Shown here one piece after another: positions 17,958 through 26,263 of a stretch of 33,905 nucleotides of DNA (the stretch's first letter is position 1; the number at the start of each line of letters is the position of its first letter). A model generated the notes under the pieces. That model had not been told where the DNA came from. It did no database searches and saw only the letters and a list, made by a program, of their open reading frames with translations. The stretch comes from an uncultured bacterium (GTDB lineage Bacteria; Spirochaetota; UBA4802; UB4802): contig CALEUQ010000065.1 in assembly GCA_937920495.1 (NCBI GenBank), positions 1 through 33,905 of the forward strand, written 5' to 3'. A program made the position numbers and the translations under genes.

Positions 17958-20900
17958 GGTATTTTCTCACTACACCTGTCTATCATATCAAAAATTATGT
18001 GTGCCAGAGATGCAAATTCTTCAAAGAGTACTTCATTATTAAAAATATTTACTTTATAAAATGCGCGTTTTATATAAGGATCAGAATATTCCGAATTATT
18101 ATCATTATAAAATGTATCTTCCAGCTGGTACATTATATATTTACTACCCTTATTCTTCATAGATTCATAGTATTTATGTGATATCCTGGGGAAAAATGGG
18201 ATGATGCGAGTGTTGCCCTCAATGAATACATCCATACATTTTTCCAGATATTTTTTTGCATCTTCAGCGGATATATTTTTATATTGTATATCTTTATCTC
18301 TTGCTATCACAAAGGTTGTAACACCAGACTCTACCGTGGCACAAGCAAATATATGCCACAAAAATGCTTTTAAGCTGTCCTTTGGTTTCAATTCAGCATA
18401 GCGGTAAAAGACCTGTGTACTATTATAAAGTTCAGGTGCACCATACAGTGCTATATTATTAACTGAAGTGTATACTAATTCTTCTATATATTTTTCACCC
18501 TGGCAATAACGTTTCACTGTATCTACAAAAAAGGCAACTTCATCATTTGCTTTTTTAATAATAACATCACCTAAAATGCCATCCGGTATGCTACCCTCTT
18601 TTTTCTTTATATACGCAAACTGTTGTATATCATTATCGTTAATATCCCTGTTAGCAATTCGCCAAGTAATTATCTCATTATTTAATAAGTACTCATCCAA
18701 CCCACGCCCCATGCCTAAAAGCTCATCACTATCAATATCTATTACACTATCACGTAAATAGATGCCTAAAATCTTTGTAATAAAATAGCGGGCTGGATTG
18801 TTAAAAAATTCTATGAACTCATCCATTGTTATTACTGAATTATGCTTTTTTGTTTCTATAGGTTGCAACACAAATGGGCGGTAATCCCGTTTTTTCCCGG
18901 TTAATGCTCTGCTTTCATCATACCACATCTTTGAATATGAAAAATAGTTTCTATGCCCCTGAAAATATAAAGGATGAAAATGATACAAATGGTGTGTGAC
19001 AACAAGAAAATCACGTATGGATTGAGTTTGATCCTGCACATAAAATCCACGTTGAATATATTCCAGCAGTTCATTCACCACTATTGATGGCTCTTTTATG
19101 CTCAGATCAATGGGGCTCTGACCCTGATAGCTTATAAAAAGAAACTCTTTTGCTGAAATAATGCTTTCCAGGAATAAATAGCGGTCATCATTTCGCCTGG
19201 AACGAATACAGGGTGGCAATTTGTCTTTGTATATTTCATAGCGCAATATATCAAAGCTTATATTTTCATCAAGCCGTGGGAACTGTCCATCATTCATACC
19301 AAGTAGACACACCACTTTAAATGGAATACTTCGCATTGGTAGAAGCTGGCAAAAGGTTATGCCTTTGCTTAAAAAATTACTGCTTGCTCTTTGCTCAGAA
19401 AGAAAATTTTCAACCCAGCTTTTTACAACCATAAATTCCATATCTTCATTGAGCGTAATGTCGGTAACTATCGCCCCTAGTGATGAAAATAACGATTGTA
19501 TATTTTCATAATCCTGTGGATGACTGCCAACATCAAGCATGGCAGGCATCAGATTTTCAAAATATTCAATCCAGGCTGCAAGGGATTTTGGTTTCTGCGC
19601 TTCATCAAAAAAATACAATAGCGTTTCAAGAAAATTAATACAACAACCCAGCACCCGGGCACCTGACCCCTCAACACTGTCAAACGGTATAACTCCATCA
19701 ACAAGCCCTGCCGTTTGTGGCACCGCATATCCCATAAGCAGACGGTTTATGGCATACCGCCATGTAAACGCATCGCTTTCAGTGTGCGTGTAATGCGTGC
19801 GGTGGTTGGCATCTTTTCCCCATTTTACATTAAGGCTTTCCACCCATTGATGAAAAGCAATCACGTTATGTTTTTCTATCCCAAACCTTAAAGCTATCTC
19901 ATCATAATCCAGAAGCTCGCATATCTTATCTGCTTCAAGCCTGCCAGTCATAACTTCAAGCAAATCAGAAAATGCAGAGATAAAACGGCTGGTATTTCTA
20001 TATGACTGGTCTGCAATAGAATACGGCAGAGCAGGCAACCCTTCCTTTTGCAAAACCTGTTCATCAAATACAGCTTTGATGAATGGCACATACACATCTA
20101 TATCAGGGGCCATTACGACAATGTCATTGGGAACAATTGTGGTGCTGTTCAGTATATCAATGATATAATCCCGCAGTACCTCAACCTCACGAAGTGGTGA
20201 ATGGCACGAATGGATGCTGATGGACCTATCATCAGGTTGTATTGCAAGCTTTGCGTACTCACCTTTACCGCGCTCAATGCAATGACATATATCACTTTGA
20301 ATATGTCCAAGAAGTGTATTGTGTACGTCAAATGTATAATGCGTTTTATTATTAATATCTTCTTCTACATTATAATCCAGAAGCATACTAATATATTCCT
20401 GCCCTACTTTCCCCAGCGATGCAAGCAGTGGATTGCCCACATCAAAGTGAAGGTCTGTGTCAATGTTCTTTTTCTTAATTTTTTGTTTTATGCGCAGGAT
20501 AGTCTTTTCAGGACTTACATCAAACCAGTATTCTTTTGATGGATTAAGCTGAAATATATGTACAGAAACAATAGTGCTTATTGCATCCAGTAGTTTAATG
20601 TAATATTCCGGCAATGCGGTAATACCAAATACAAATATCTCATCTGTTAACTTTTCCTTCAGAGCCTTTGCATTTTTTGGATCCTTCACTGCTTTTATTG
20701 TATATTCCAGAAGCTGCGCTTTATGGCAAATTTTAGTATCAACTGCAATTGCATTTTTTATGTACCGCCACAATAACACCTGCCACAGATCTGATCGTTT
20801 TTTATCCCACTCAAGTATATCCTTATAAAAATATACAATATACTCATCATACAGAAACGCAAGCTTTTGTGCCAGCTGGTATAATCTCATCTGGCTGATT

Positions 20901-21256
20901 GTGCCATCAACAACAAGGTACTGTTTTACTTCCTCAAACGGTTTTTCATCTATACATTTGGGCAATAGTGAAGCAATCAGCCACACCAGGGCTTTATGAG
21001 TATATAGCGGCGATAGTTGATAGTCAGGAATCGCTGCCGCATAAATTTCTTCAGCAAAGTTTTCAGGAAAAGGGAATCTGCAATTTAAAAACACTCCATA
21101 CTGCTTAGCAAGCTGTAGCGAGATCCACCGCTGCATCCCCAAACTTTGCACAATAATGGTATGTGGTGACAGGATATTGTGCTTAGGTTTAAAGAGTTGA
21201 TTCCCTAATTGAGCTACAAGGTATTCAAGATTGTTGCTTGCATACAGTTTAATCAT
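17954..21256 (-). CDS. recC: Exodeoxyribonuclease V subunit gamma (RecC)
   Basis: RecC holds the complex together, splits the duplex and scans for Chi with an inactivated helicase channel. 1,100 residues against 1,122 in E. coli. The N-terminus has the family pattern IIVQSLGMQRWISLQLA (33-49) and NCRFPFPENFAEEIY; HSCHSPLREVEVLRDYI and VVMAPDIDVYVPFI mark the helicase-like core, and VVCLLGMNDGQFPR the second core. There is no Walker A, as expected of RecC. It is the first gene of the operon. The start at 21,256 has no clear Shine-Dalgarno and lies 6 bp after the stop of a broken MNT fragment, so the ancestral upstream region seems to have been replaced. Confidence 0.94.
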   Translation of the reverse strand: MIKLYASNNLEYLVAQLGNQLFKPKHNILSPHTIIVQSLGMQRWISLQLAKQYGVFLNCRFPFPENFAEEIYAAAIPDYQLSPLYTHKALVWLIASLLPKCIDEKPFEEVKQYLVVDGTISQMRLYQLAQKLAFLYDEYIVYFYKDILEWDKKRSDLWQVLLWRYIKNAIAVDTKICHKAQLLEYTIKAVKDPKNAKALKEKLTDEIFVFGITALPEYYIKLLDAISTIVSVHIFQLNPSKEYWFDVSPEKTILRIKQKIKKKNIDTDLHFDVGNPLLASLGKVGQEYISMLLDYNVEEDINNKTHYTFDVHNTLLGHIQSDICHCIERGKGEYAKLAIQPDDRSISIHSCHSPLREVEVLRDYIIDILNSTTIVPNDIVVMAPDIDVYVPFIKAVFDEQVLQKEGLPALPYSIADQSYRNTSRFISAFSDLLEVMTGRLEADKICELLDYDEIALRFGIEKHNVIAFHQWVESLNVKWGKDANHRTHYTHTESDAFTWRYAINRLLMGYAVPQTAGLVDGVIPFDSVEGSGARVLGCCINFLETLLYFFDEAQKPKSLAAWIEYFENLMPAMLDVGSHPQDYENIQSLFSSLGAIVTDITLNEDMEFMVVKSWVENFLSEQRASSNFLSKGITFCQLLPMRSIPFKVVCLLGMNDGQFPRLDENISFDILRYEIYKDKLPPCIRSRRNDDRYLFLESIISAKEFLFISYQGQSPIDLSIKEPSIVVNELLEYIQRGFYVQDQTQSIRDFLVVTHHLYHFHPLYFQGHRNYFSYSKMWYDESRALTGKKRDYRPFVLQPIETKKHNSVITMDEFIEFFNNPARYFITKILGIYLRDSVIDIDSDELLGMGRGLDEYLLNNEIITWRIANRDINDNDIQQFAYIKKKEGSIPDGILGDVIIKKANDEVAFFVDTVKRYCQGEKYIEELVYTSVNNIALYGAPELYNSTQVFYRYAELKPKDSLKAFLWHIFACATVESGVTTFVIARDKDIQYKNISAEDAKKYLEKCMDVFIEGNTRIIPFFPRISHKYYESMKNKGSKYIMYQLEDTFYNDNNSEYSDPYIKRAFYKVNIFNNEVLFEEFASLAHIIFDMIDRCSEKIP

Positions 21257-21262
21257 TATAAA

Positions 21263-21388
21263 TTACGCGCCTTTCAATCCACTTTGTATTAACTCTGCAC
21301 CTTTACACCGTGCAGCAATAGCTTCTTTTAATGAGATGATTGCCTGCCGTTCATTATCTTTTAGTATTATGTGATTTAGTGTTTTCTT
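21263..21388 (-). pseudogene. Broken 5' fragment of an MNT nucleotidyltransferase gene
   Basis: About 40 codons match the N-terminus of the intact MNT gene (21,818-22,165) nearly residue for residue: KTLNHIILKDNERQAIISLK, then EAIAARCKGAELI. The start ATG has become AAG (AAGAAAACAC for ATGAAAACAC), and the reading stops just before the catalytic GS motif (AELIQSGLKGA then TAA). It is therefore non-functional. It lies downstream of the HEPN gene in the same direction and abuts the recC start. Probable origin: duplication or recombination between two MNT-HEPN loci. Confidence 0.85.
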
Positions 21389-21407
21389 GATGTAATATGG
21401 TGTTCCT

Positions 21408-21821
21408 TTATTTGTTATCATTAATAGAATTAAAAGAATCAATTGTTTTAATAATTTCCGTAACAAATTTTTCTGCCATATTCAACCATTGTTCTACCAT
21501 TTCTTTTTTAAATTCAACAAAATCTTCATAATCCCCTCTTTGTCTAAACTCAAACATCTTATTATAAAACTCACCATACACAACCGGGATAATCCCAGTT
21601 TTAATAAATTCTTTGTTAAATAATCCTTTAACACCAGCATGTTTTGACGAAGATAAATTTTTCAATAACAATAATGCTATTACGGAATAAAACAATGAAT
21701 AATATATCCTATTAACTGTTGCAAAAAGCTTATTATTATTAAAAAGAATCTTTGCTTCTTCCAATGTTTCAATTGCTCGTTTTTTTCTATATTCAATTAA
21801 TTCAAGTAATGTATTTTTCAT
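21408..21821 (-). CDS. HEPN domain protein (UPF0332-like), partner of MNT
   Basis: 137 residues, all helical. The HEPN signature is the stretch ATVNRIYYSLFYSVIALLLLK (about 35-55) followed by SSKHAGVKGLFNKEF and, near the end, FEFRQRGDYEDFVEF, which is the pattern of the UPF0332/PF05168 branch. In MNT-HEPN pairs HEPN is usually the toxin and MNT the antitoxin. The canonical Rx4-6H RNase motif of active HEPN toxins is not visible, so RNase activity is uncertain. The start overlaps the MNT stop as ATGA. It sits directly upstream of the recCBD operon, in the same direction. Confidence 0.85.
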   Translation of the reverse strand: MKNTLLELIEYRKKRAIETLEEAKILFNNNKLFATVNRIYYSLFYSVIALLLLKNLSSSKHAGVKGLFNKEFIKTGIIPVVYGEFYNKMFEFRQRGDYEDFVEFKKEMVEQWLNMAEKFVTEIIKTIDSFNSINDNK

Positions 21822-22165
21822 TGTGCAATAACACCATCTCGTTGGATACTTTGATATAGTGGAATATCTTGCGCGTTATCAGAATACCATAACAACTTTG
21901 TCTGCACAATTATACCAAATACAACATCATACGCTAATTCTATTTTATATGCAATATCAAAGATTTCCTCCCTAAGATAATCATCTATATTTTCACCAAG
22001 CAATATAAGAACATCAATATCTGATTCATCATTACTATCTCCACGCACTTTGGATCCAAACAAAATTAACTCTGCACCTTTACACCGCGCAGCAATAGCT
22101 TCTTTTAATGAAATAATGGCCTGCCGTTCATTATCTTTTAATGTTATGTGATCCAGTGTTTTCAT
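21818..22165 (-). CDS. MNT-type minimal nucleotidyltransferase, probable antitoxin
   Basis: 115 residues. The nucleotidyltransferase motif GSx10DxD is intact: G37-S38 in FGSKVRGD and D49/D51 in SDIDVLIL. In studied MNT-HEPN systems this enzyme AMPylates the HEPN toxin and so neutralises it. Start chosen at ATG 22,165; a TTG at 22,174 in frame is possible, and neither has a strong ribosome site. The upstream region is AT-rich. The gene order, MNT then HEPN with a 4-bp overlap, is the common one. An inherited remnant of a second copy lies beyond HEPN. Confidence 0.88.
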   Translation of the reverse strand: MKTLDHITLKDNERQAIISLKEAIAARCKGAELILFGSKVRGDSNDESDIDVLILLGENIDDYLREEIFDIAYKIELAYDVVFGIIVQTKLLWYSDNAQDIPLYQSIQRDGVIAQ

Positions 22166-22438
22166 GATAGGCAACTTATATATCTTTATTAATTATAATA
22201 AATCCAGTCATCGAACACTTTTATCATACAGTAAATCATGAAATCAAGAATTTTTTATTCTTTTGAACCTATACTATATAGCTATTCTTAAAAATATTTG
22301 TTGACCAAAATCTAATGGTGTATCTATTTTGTCGTTGTCAAAATTAAACTTTTTTTAAAAGCAGCCTTAATATATTTTTACACAGCCATCTGAAGAAAGT
22401 ATTGTACCACAAATTCTTGACAATATATCGGTTCTGCT

Positions 22439-24700
22439 ATGGAGCTCATTTTCATCTCTTTGATCATCTTATTTGTTCTTGCTATCATCGATCTTGTTGT
22501 AGGCGTTGCCAATGATGCTGTAAATTTTTTCAACTCAGCGATTGGCTCAAAAGTTGCCAGTATTAAAACTATACTTTTTGTTGCAACACTGGGCATATTA
22601 GCAGGTGTAACGTTTTCCAGTGGAATGATGGAAATAGCACGCAAAGGCATATTTAATCCATCAAACTTTGTACTTAATGAGTTAATTATCATATTCCTAT
22701 CAGTAATGCTGGCAGACATTATCTTATTAGATTTTTTCAATACATTTGGAATTCCAACGTCAACTACAGTATCCATAATATTTGAATTACTGGGAGCTTC
22801 GGTTGCCATATCTTTGATAAAGATTTCCAACACAACCAAAAACTATGCTCTTCTAGGTGAATATATTAACACAGATAAAGTTCTGGGAATTATATCAGGT
22901 ATTTTTTTATCCGTTGTTATTGCATTTACCGCTGGTGTAATCTTACAATTTATAGTACGTGTTATATTTACATTTGATTTCATGCCGCGTTTAAGACGAT
23001 ATGGTGCACTATGGGGTGGTTTTGCGTTATCAATGATTGTGTATTTTATATTGATTAAAGGTGCTAAAGGATCTTCATTTTTAACAACCAACCAAATACA
23101 CTGGATACAAACTAATAGTTATTTACTACTATTATACACATTTATCATCAGTTCTTTAATATTTCAATTAATAGCTATCTTGTTTTCAATAAACATACTT
23201 AAACCAATTGTACTGGCAGGTACCTTTGCCCTGGCAATGTCATTTGCTGGCAATGATTTGGTAAATTTTATAGGAGCTCCACTTGCCGGTTTTAGTGCTT
23301 TTGAACATGCAAGGTTGTTTGATAACCCTCTTACCGCTTCAATGGATGCACTTAATGAACCAGTTAAAACAAATACTTTCATTTTACTGTTTGCTGGCAC
23401 TATTATGGCTGCAACATTATGGTTTTCAAAAAAGGCAAGAACTGTAACAAAAACCGAAGTAACTTTAGGAAGACAGGATGAAGGATTAGAAAGATTTGAA
23501 CCATTTTTTCTTGCCCGAATTCTGGTACGAATGTCAACCAATATCATTGATGGAATTAAAAAATTCATACCTCCCATCATTATTGCCAAAATCAACAAAA
23601 GAAAAGACTTGTCATTCTATCAGGGACAATCAGAAGATGGCAAGCCAGTATCATTTGACCTTATTCGGGCATCCGTAAATTTAGTTGTATCAAGTGCACT
23701 CATAGCGTTTGCCACTTCGCTCAAACTTCCTCTCTCAACTACCTATGTTACATTTATGGTTGCAATGGGCACATCACTGGCCGATGGAGCATGGGATAGA
23801 GAAAGTGCCGTCTACAGAGTATCTGGAGTAATGACAGTGATTGGGGGATGGCTTTTTACTGCTTTTGTTGCATCTGCAATATCTTTCATATATGCAATGA
23901 TTCTCTTTCATTTAACATTTATTGGAATACTGGTGTTAGTATCACTATCTGCATATGTATTATGGAAAAATCATATTAAACACAAAGAAAAAAATATAGT
24001 TGAAAATACCATAGAAGTCTACAATTTACGTAAAATCAAAGATCCTATTCCAGCAATAAAAACAACATTTGAACAAACAGGGAAACTTATTGAAGAAATT
24101 TCAAAATCAATCAAAAAAAGTTTTAACGGTTTGAAGCTGTATGATCGTGTTGAACTCAAAATAGCAAGGAATGATTCTAAAAATATACAGGAATGGTCAA
24201 ATATAATAATTGCTAATACATTTAAAACCTTACGACTTTTGCATACAATGGATATTTCTGTATCACAGCGATATTCTCAGATAATAAGCAATTTACAGGA
24301 TATTGCAGAAAGCCAGCGAGATATAGTGATTCGTTCATATTTACATGTTGAAAATCATCATAAAGGACTCCTTAAAATACAAATCACTGAACTGGAACAG
24401 GTAATAGAACGCTTAATAGATCTACTTGATTTTACTGCACAATCACTAAAAGAAGATAAAATAGCAGATATTTCTCGAGTAGAAAAAAAATGTGCTAAAT
24501 TGGCACATTTAATCTCTGAATTTGATAAAAAACAAATACGACGCATACAGGATCAAACATCAAAGACACGCCTTAGTATACTGTTTTATGCATACCTGGT
24601 AAACGCATCCAAAATATCCCAATCAATAAAAAATATCTTAGCGATATTCAATGAATCATTAAGCATTGATGTTAATTTGGTACAAAAGAAAATAACATGA
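22439..24700 (+). CDS. PiT-family inorganic phosphate transporter with C-terminal PhoU-like domain
   Basis: 753 residues, about 250 longer than a bare PiT protein. The two inverted PHO4 repeats are marked by VGVANDAVNFFNSAIGSK (about 21-38) and AMSFAGNDLVNFIGAPLAG (about 265-283), each with the conserved N-D. LSTTYVTFMVAMGTSLAD lies in a late helix. Hydrophobic helices end near residue 525; the remaining 220 residues are helical and charged (KIKDPIPAIKTTFEQTGKLI and following) and resemble PhoU helices, which would sense or gate phosphate flux. The carrier imports phosphate, usually coupled to H+ or Na+. No clear Shine-Dalgarno is seen before the ATG. No pho regulon genes are adjacent. Confidence 0.92.
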   Translation: MELIFISLIILFVLAIIDLVVGVANDAVNFFNSAIGSKVASIKTILFVATLGILAGVTFSSGMMEIARKGIFNPSNFVLNELIIIFLSVMLADIILLDFFNTFGIPTSTTVSIIFELLGASVAISLIKISNTTKNYALLGEYINTDKVLGIISGIFLSVVIAFTAGVILQFIVRVIFTFDFMPRLRRYGALWGGFALSMIVYFILIKGAKGSSFLTTNQIHWIQTNSYLLLLYTFIISSLIFQLIAILFSINILKPIVLAGTFALAMSFAGNDLVNFIGAPLAGFSAFEHARLFDNPLTASMDALNEPVKTNTFILLFAGTIMAATLWFSKKARTVTKTEVTLGRQDEGLERFEPFFLARILVRMSTNIIDGIKKFIPPIIIAKINKRKDLSFYQGQSEDGKPVSFDLIRASVNLVVSSALIAFATSLKLPLSTTYVTFMVAMGTSLADGAWDRESAVYRVSGVMTVIGGWLFTAFVASAISFIYAMILFHLTFIGILVLVSLSAYVLWKNHIKHKEKNIVENTIEVYNLRKIKDPIPAIKTTFEQTGKLIEEISKSIKKSFNGLKLYDRVELKIARNDSKNIQEWSNIIIANTFKTLRLLHTMDISVSQRYSQIISNLQDIAESQRDIVIRSYLHVENHHKGLLKIQITELEQVIERLIDLLDFTAQSLKEDKIADISRVEKKCAKLAHLISEFDKKQIRRIQDQTSKTRLSILFYAYLVNASKISQSIKNILAIFNESLSIDVNLVQKKIT

Positions 24701-24972
24701 AATTGTAAATACTTGAAATGATTCCCTCTTTCCGGATTTTTTGTAAATACGATTATCCATCAAATAGGTATTTCATATTTGCGTTAATTCCTTATGCATA
24801 AAAAACGCTACTGGCAATAATAGGTCACATACCTATCTCCTCAAGTGGAGAGAAACACCATTCTACATTCCTTTACAAATCTTCATCATTGAATACCTGT
24901 AGCTATTGCGGTGATGATGTGTATTATTACCATCTTGTTAACATCGCACAACGTTGCAACAGCATCATTCTT
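24701..24972. other. Convergent intergenic spacer with repeat
   Basis: 272 bp between the stops of the PiT gene and rmuC. It holds the repeat listed at 24,726-24,822 and a small TCTCC/GGAGA hairpin (24,836-24,851) without a T-run. Confidence 0.5.
24726..24822 (+). repeat. Dispersed repeat, second family (copy 1)
   Basis: Aligns with 32,620-32,725 in the same direction: CTCTTTCCGGATTT, then ATTATYCATCAAA, GGTATTTCATATTTGCG, CCTTATGCATAAAAA and CTGGCAATAATA. The spacing between the last two blocks differs. Confidence 0.85.
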
Positions 24973-26001
24973 TTACTCTTTCTCCGGCAAAGCATCAGTT
25001 TTAAGCTCTTCCAGGGCCAGTGTACTTTCCAGCTTTGTTTTGAATCTTTTTATGTGGCCATCCCCCACTCTGTAACTTTCAGCAGCTTTTTCAATACTCT
25101 TCCCAATTTCTTCATATCTGCTATAGAACTGATTAAATGTCCGTTCAAGTTCAGAAAGACCGTTCTGAATTTTTTTAACACTTTTGAGTATCTCCAGATT
25201 CCTTGAACCAACCACAACAAGTTGCAAAAACGCATAAAACGTATTGGGGCTTACCGGTATTACTTTACTGTCCTGCGCAAACTCATACAAATCCGAAGGC
25301 ATTCCTAAGTAATTTTTTTCGGCGATAGTTTCATAATAGATAGCCTCAGACGGCACAAACATCAACGCAAATTCCGCCGTGCCCTTCTCCGGTTTTATAT
25401 ACTTATCCCTGATACTCCTGATCTGATTTTTAACATCAGCGACATATTTGTTCCAGTAATTACGCTTTTCTTCAGGATTCTGTGCCTGCATGTATTTCTG
25501 GTAATTATCACGTGGAAATTTTGCATCGATGGGCACAATCATATCTTTTATCTTAACTACAGCATCAACCTTTTCCCTGCCATCTATTGTATACTGTGTT
25601 TCCCATATACCTTGTGGCAGCACGCGTTCCAGCATCTCTTCCAGGACAGCTTCACCGTAATTGCCACGAAGCTTTGGCGCCTGCAACAGGTCTTTAAGCG
25701 ACTGTCCCAACCGTTGTGCTTCTTCCTGCTGCTTTGTTAGTTCATGAATTGTCTGCCCAATTTCTTTTATTGTCTCAATCGTCTTTAATGTATGCTGTGC
25801 GATAGTATCCTTTGAAGCAGCTATTTCCTGACGAGCAGAACGCAGTTCATTATTAATTGCTGATTGCAATGTTACAAATTGGTTTGCCAGTAGCGCATTA
25901 ATCTCTGAGGAAAGATTGGGCTGGTTGCGCAGTAAAAGGATGACCACCAGTATAATAAGTATAACCAGCGCTGCAAACACTGCAAGCAAGAGATAATTCA
26001 T
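24973..26001 (-). CDS. rmuC: RmuC family DNA recombination protein
   Basis: 342 residues: an N-terminal membrane helix (about 3-25, NYLLLAVFAALVILIILVVI), a coiled coil (about 35-110) and the RmuC domain with KLRGNYGEAVLEEMLERVLP, VDAVVKIKDMIVPIDAKFPR and FALMFVPSEAIYYE. The domain belongs to the PD-(D/E)xK nuclease superfamily; RmuC limits recombination between inverted repeats in E. coli. The start at 26,001 is preferred to an extension at 26,052 because AAGGA (26,011-26,015) lies 9 bases upstream and the membrane helix begins there. Its presence is notable in a region full of inverted repeats. It is convergent with the phosphate transporter gene. Confidence 0.93.
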   Translation of the reverse strand: MNYLLLAVFAALVILIILVVILLLRNQPNLSSEINALLANQFVTLQSAINNELRSARQEIAASKDTIAQHTLKTIETIKEIGQTIHELTKQQEEAQRLGQSLKDLLQAPKLRGNYGEAVLEEMLERVLPQGIWETQYTIDGREKVDAVVKIKDMIVPIDAKFPRDNYQKYMQAQNPEEKRNYWNKYVADVKNQIRSIRDKYIKPEKGTAEFALMFVPSEAIYYETIAEKNYLGMPSDLYEFAQDSKVIPVSPNTFYAFLQLVVVGSRNLEILKSVKKIQNGLSELERTFNQFYSRYEEIGKSIEKAAESYRVGDGHIKRFKTKLESTLALEELKTDALPEKE

Positions 26002-26193
26002 AGTAGCATATCCTTTATTGTAAAGTGTTAAATAATATATATATAAGAGCATTTTTTGGCAACCAATTATTTATTTTCAAACTAAAGATTTCATCTTTTG
26101 GTATTGAAATTGAAACGCTTTGCGATTCTAAATTTAATGGTGTCTAATGAAATTAGATATTCAAAGCTATTACAAACCATCATTTCGTTCAAC

Positions 26194-26226
26194 CATTTTA
26201 CAAAATGATATACATTTTGTAAAATG
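26194..26226. promoter_or_regulatory. Operator-like palindrome with 14-bp arms
   Basis: CATTTTACAAAATG (26,194-26,207), spacer ATATA, CATTTTGTAAAATG (26,213-26,226). The arms are exact reverse complements. Each arm is itself nearly palindromic (CATTTT/AAAATG), giving four half-sites, and a further CAAAATG follows at 26,233. The right arm covers the -35 box of the ATPase gene, so binding would block transcription. It also lies upstream of rmuC on the other strand. Confidence 0.75.
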
Positions 26227-26246
26227 ATATGACAAAATGCTATAAT
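26217..26246 (+). promoter_or_regulatory. Sigma-70-type promoter of the ATPase gene
   Basis: TTGTAA (26,217-26,222), 18 bp, then TATAAT (26,241-26,246). Transcription would start about 11 bases before the ATG at 26,264, and no Shine-Dalgarno is present, so the mRNA is nearly leaderless. Confidence 0.6.
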
Positions 26247-26263
26247 TACAGTGTATTATTATC

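Larger units (their letters stand above)
21290..22166. repeat. Direct repeat of about 95 bp flanking the HEPN-MNT module
   Basis: 21,290-21,388 and 22,072-22,165 are about 90 percent identical by eye, sharing CTTTACACCG, GCAGCAATAGCTTCTTTTAA and CTGCCGTTCATTATCTTTTA. They mark the two ends of the module and correspond to the broken and the intact MNT N-terminus. Confidence 0.85.

Noticed and set aside
14255-20539. Plus-strand frames within recB and recC
   Set aside because: Shadows of long, motif-rich minus-strand genes.
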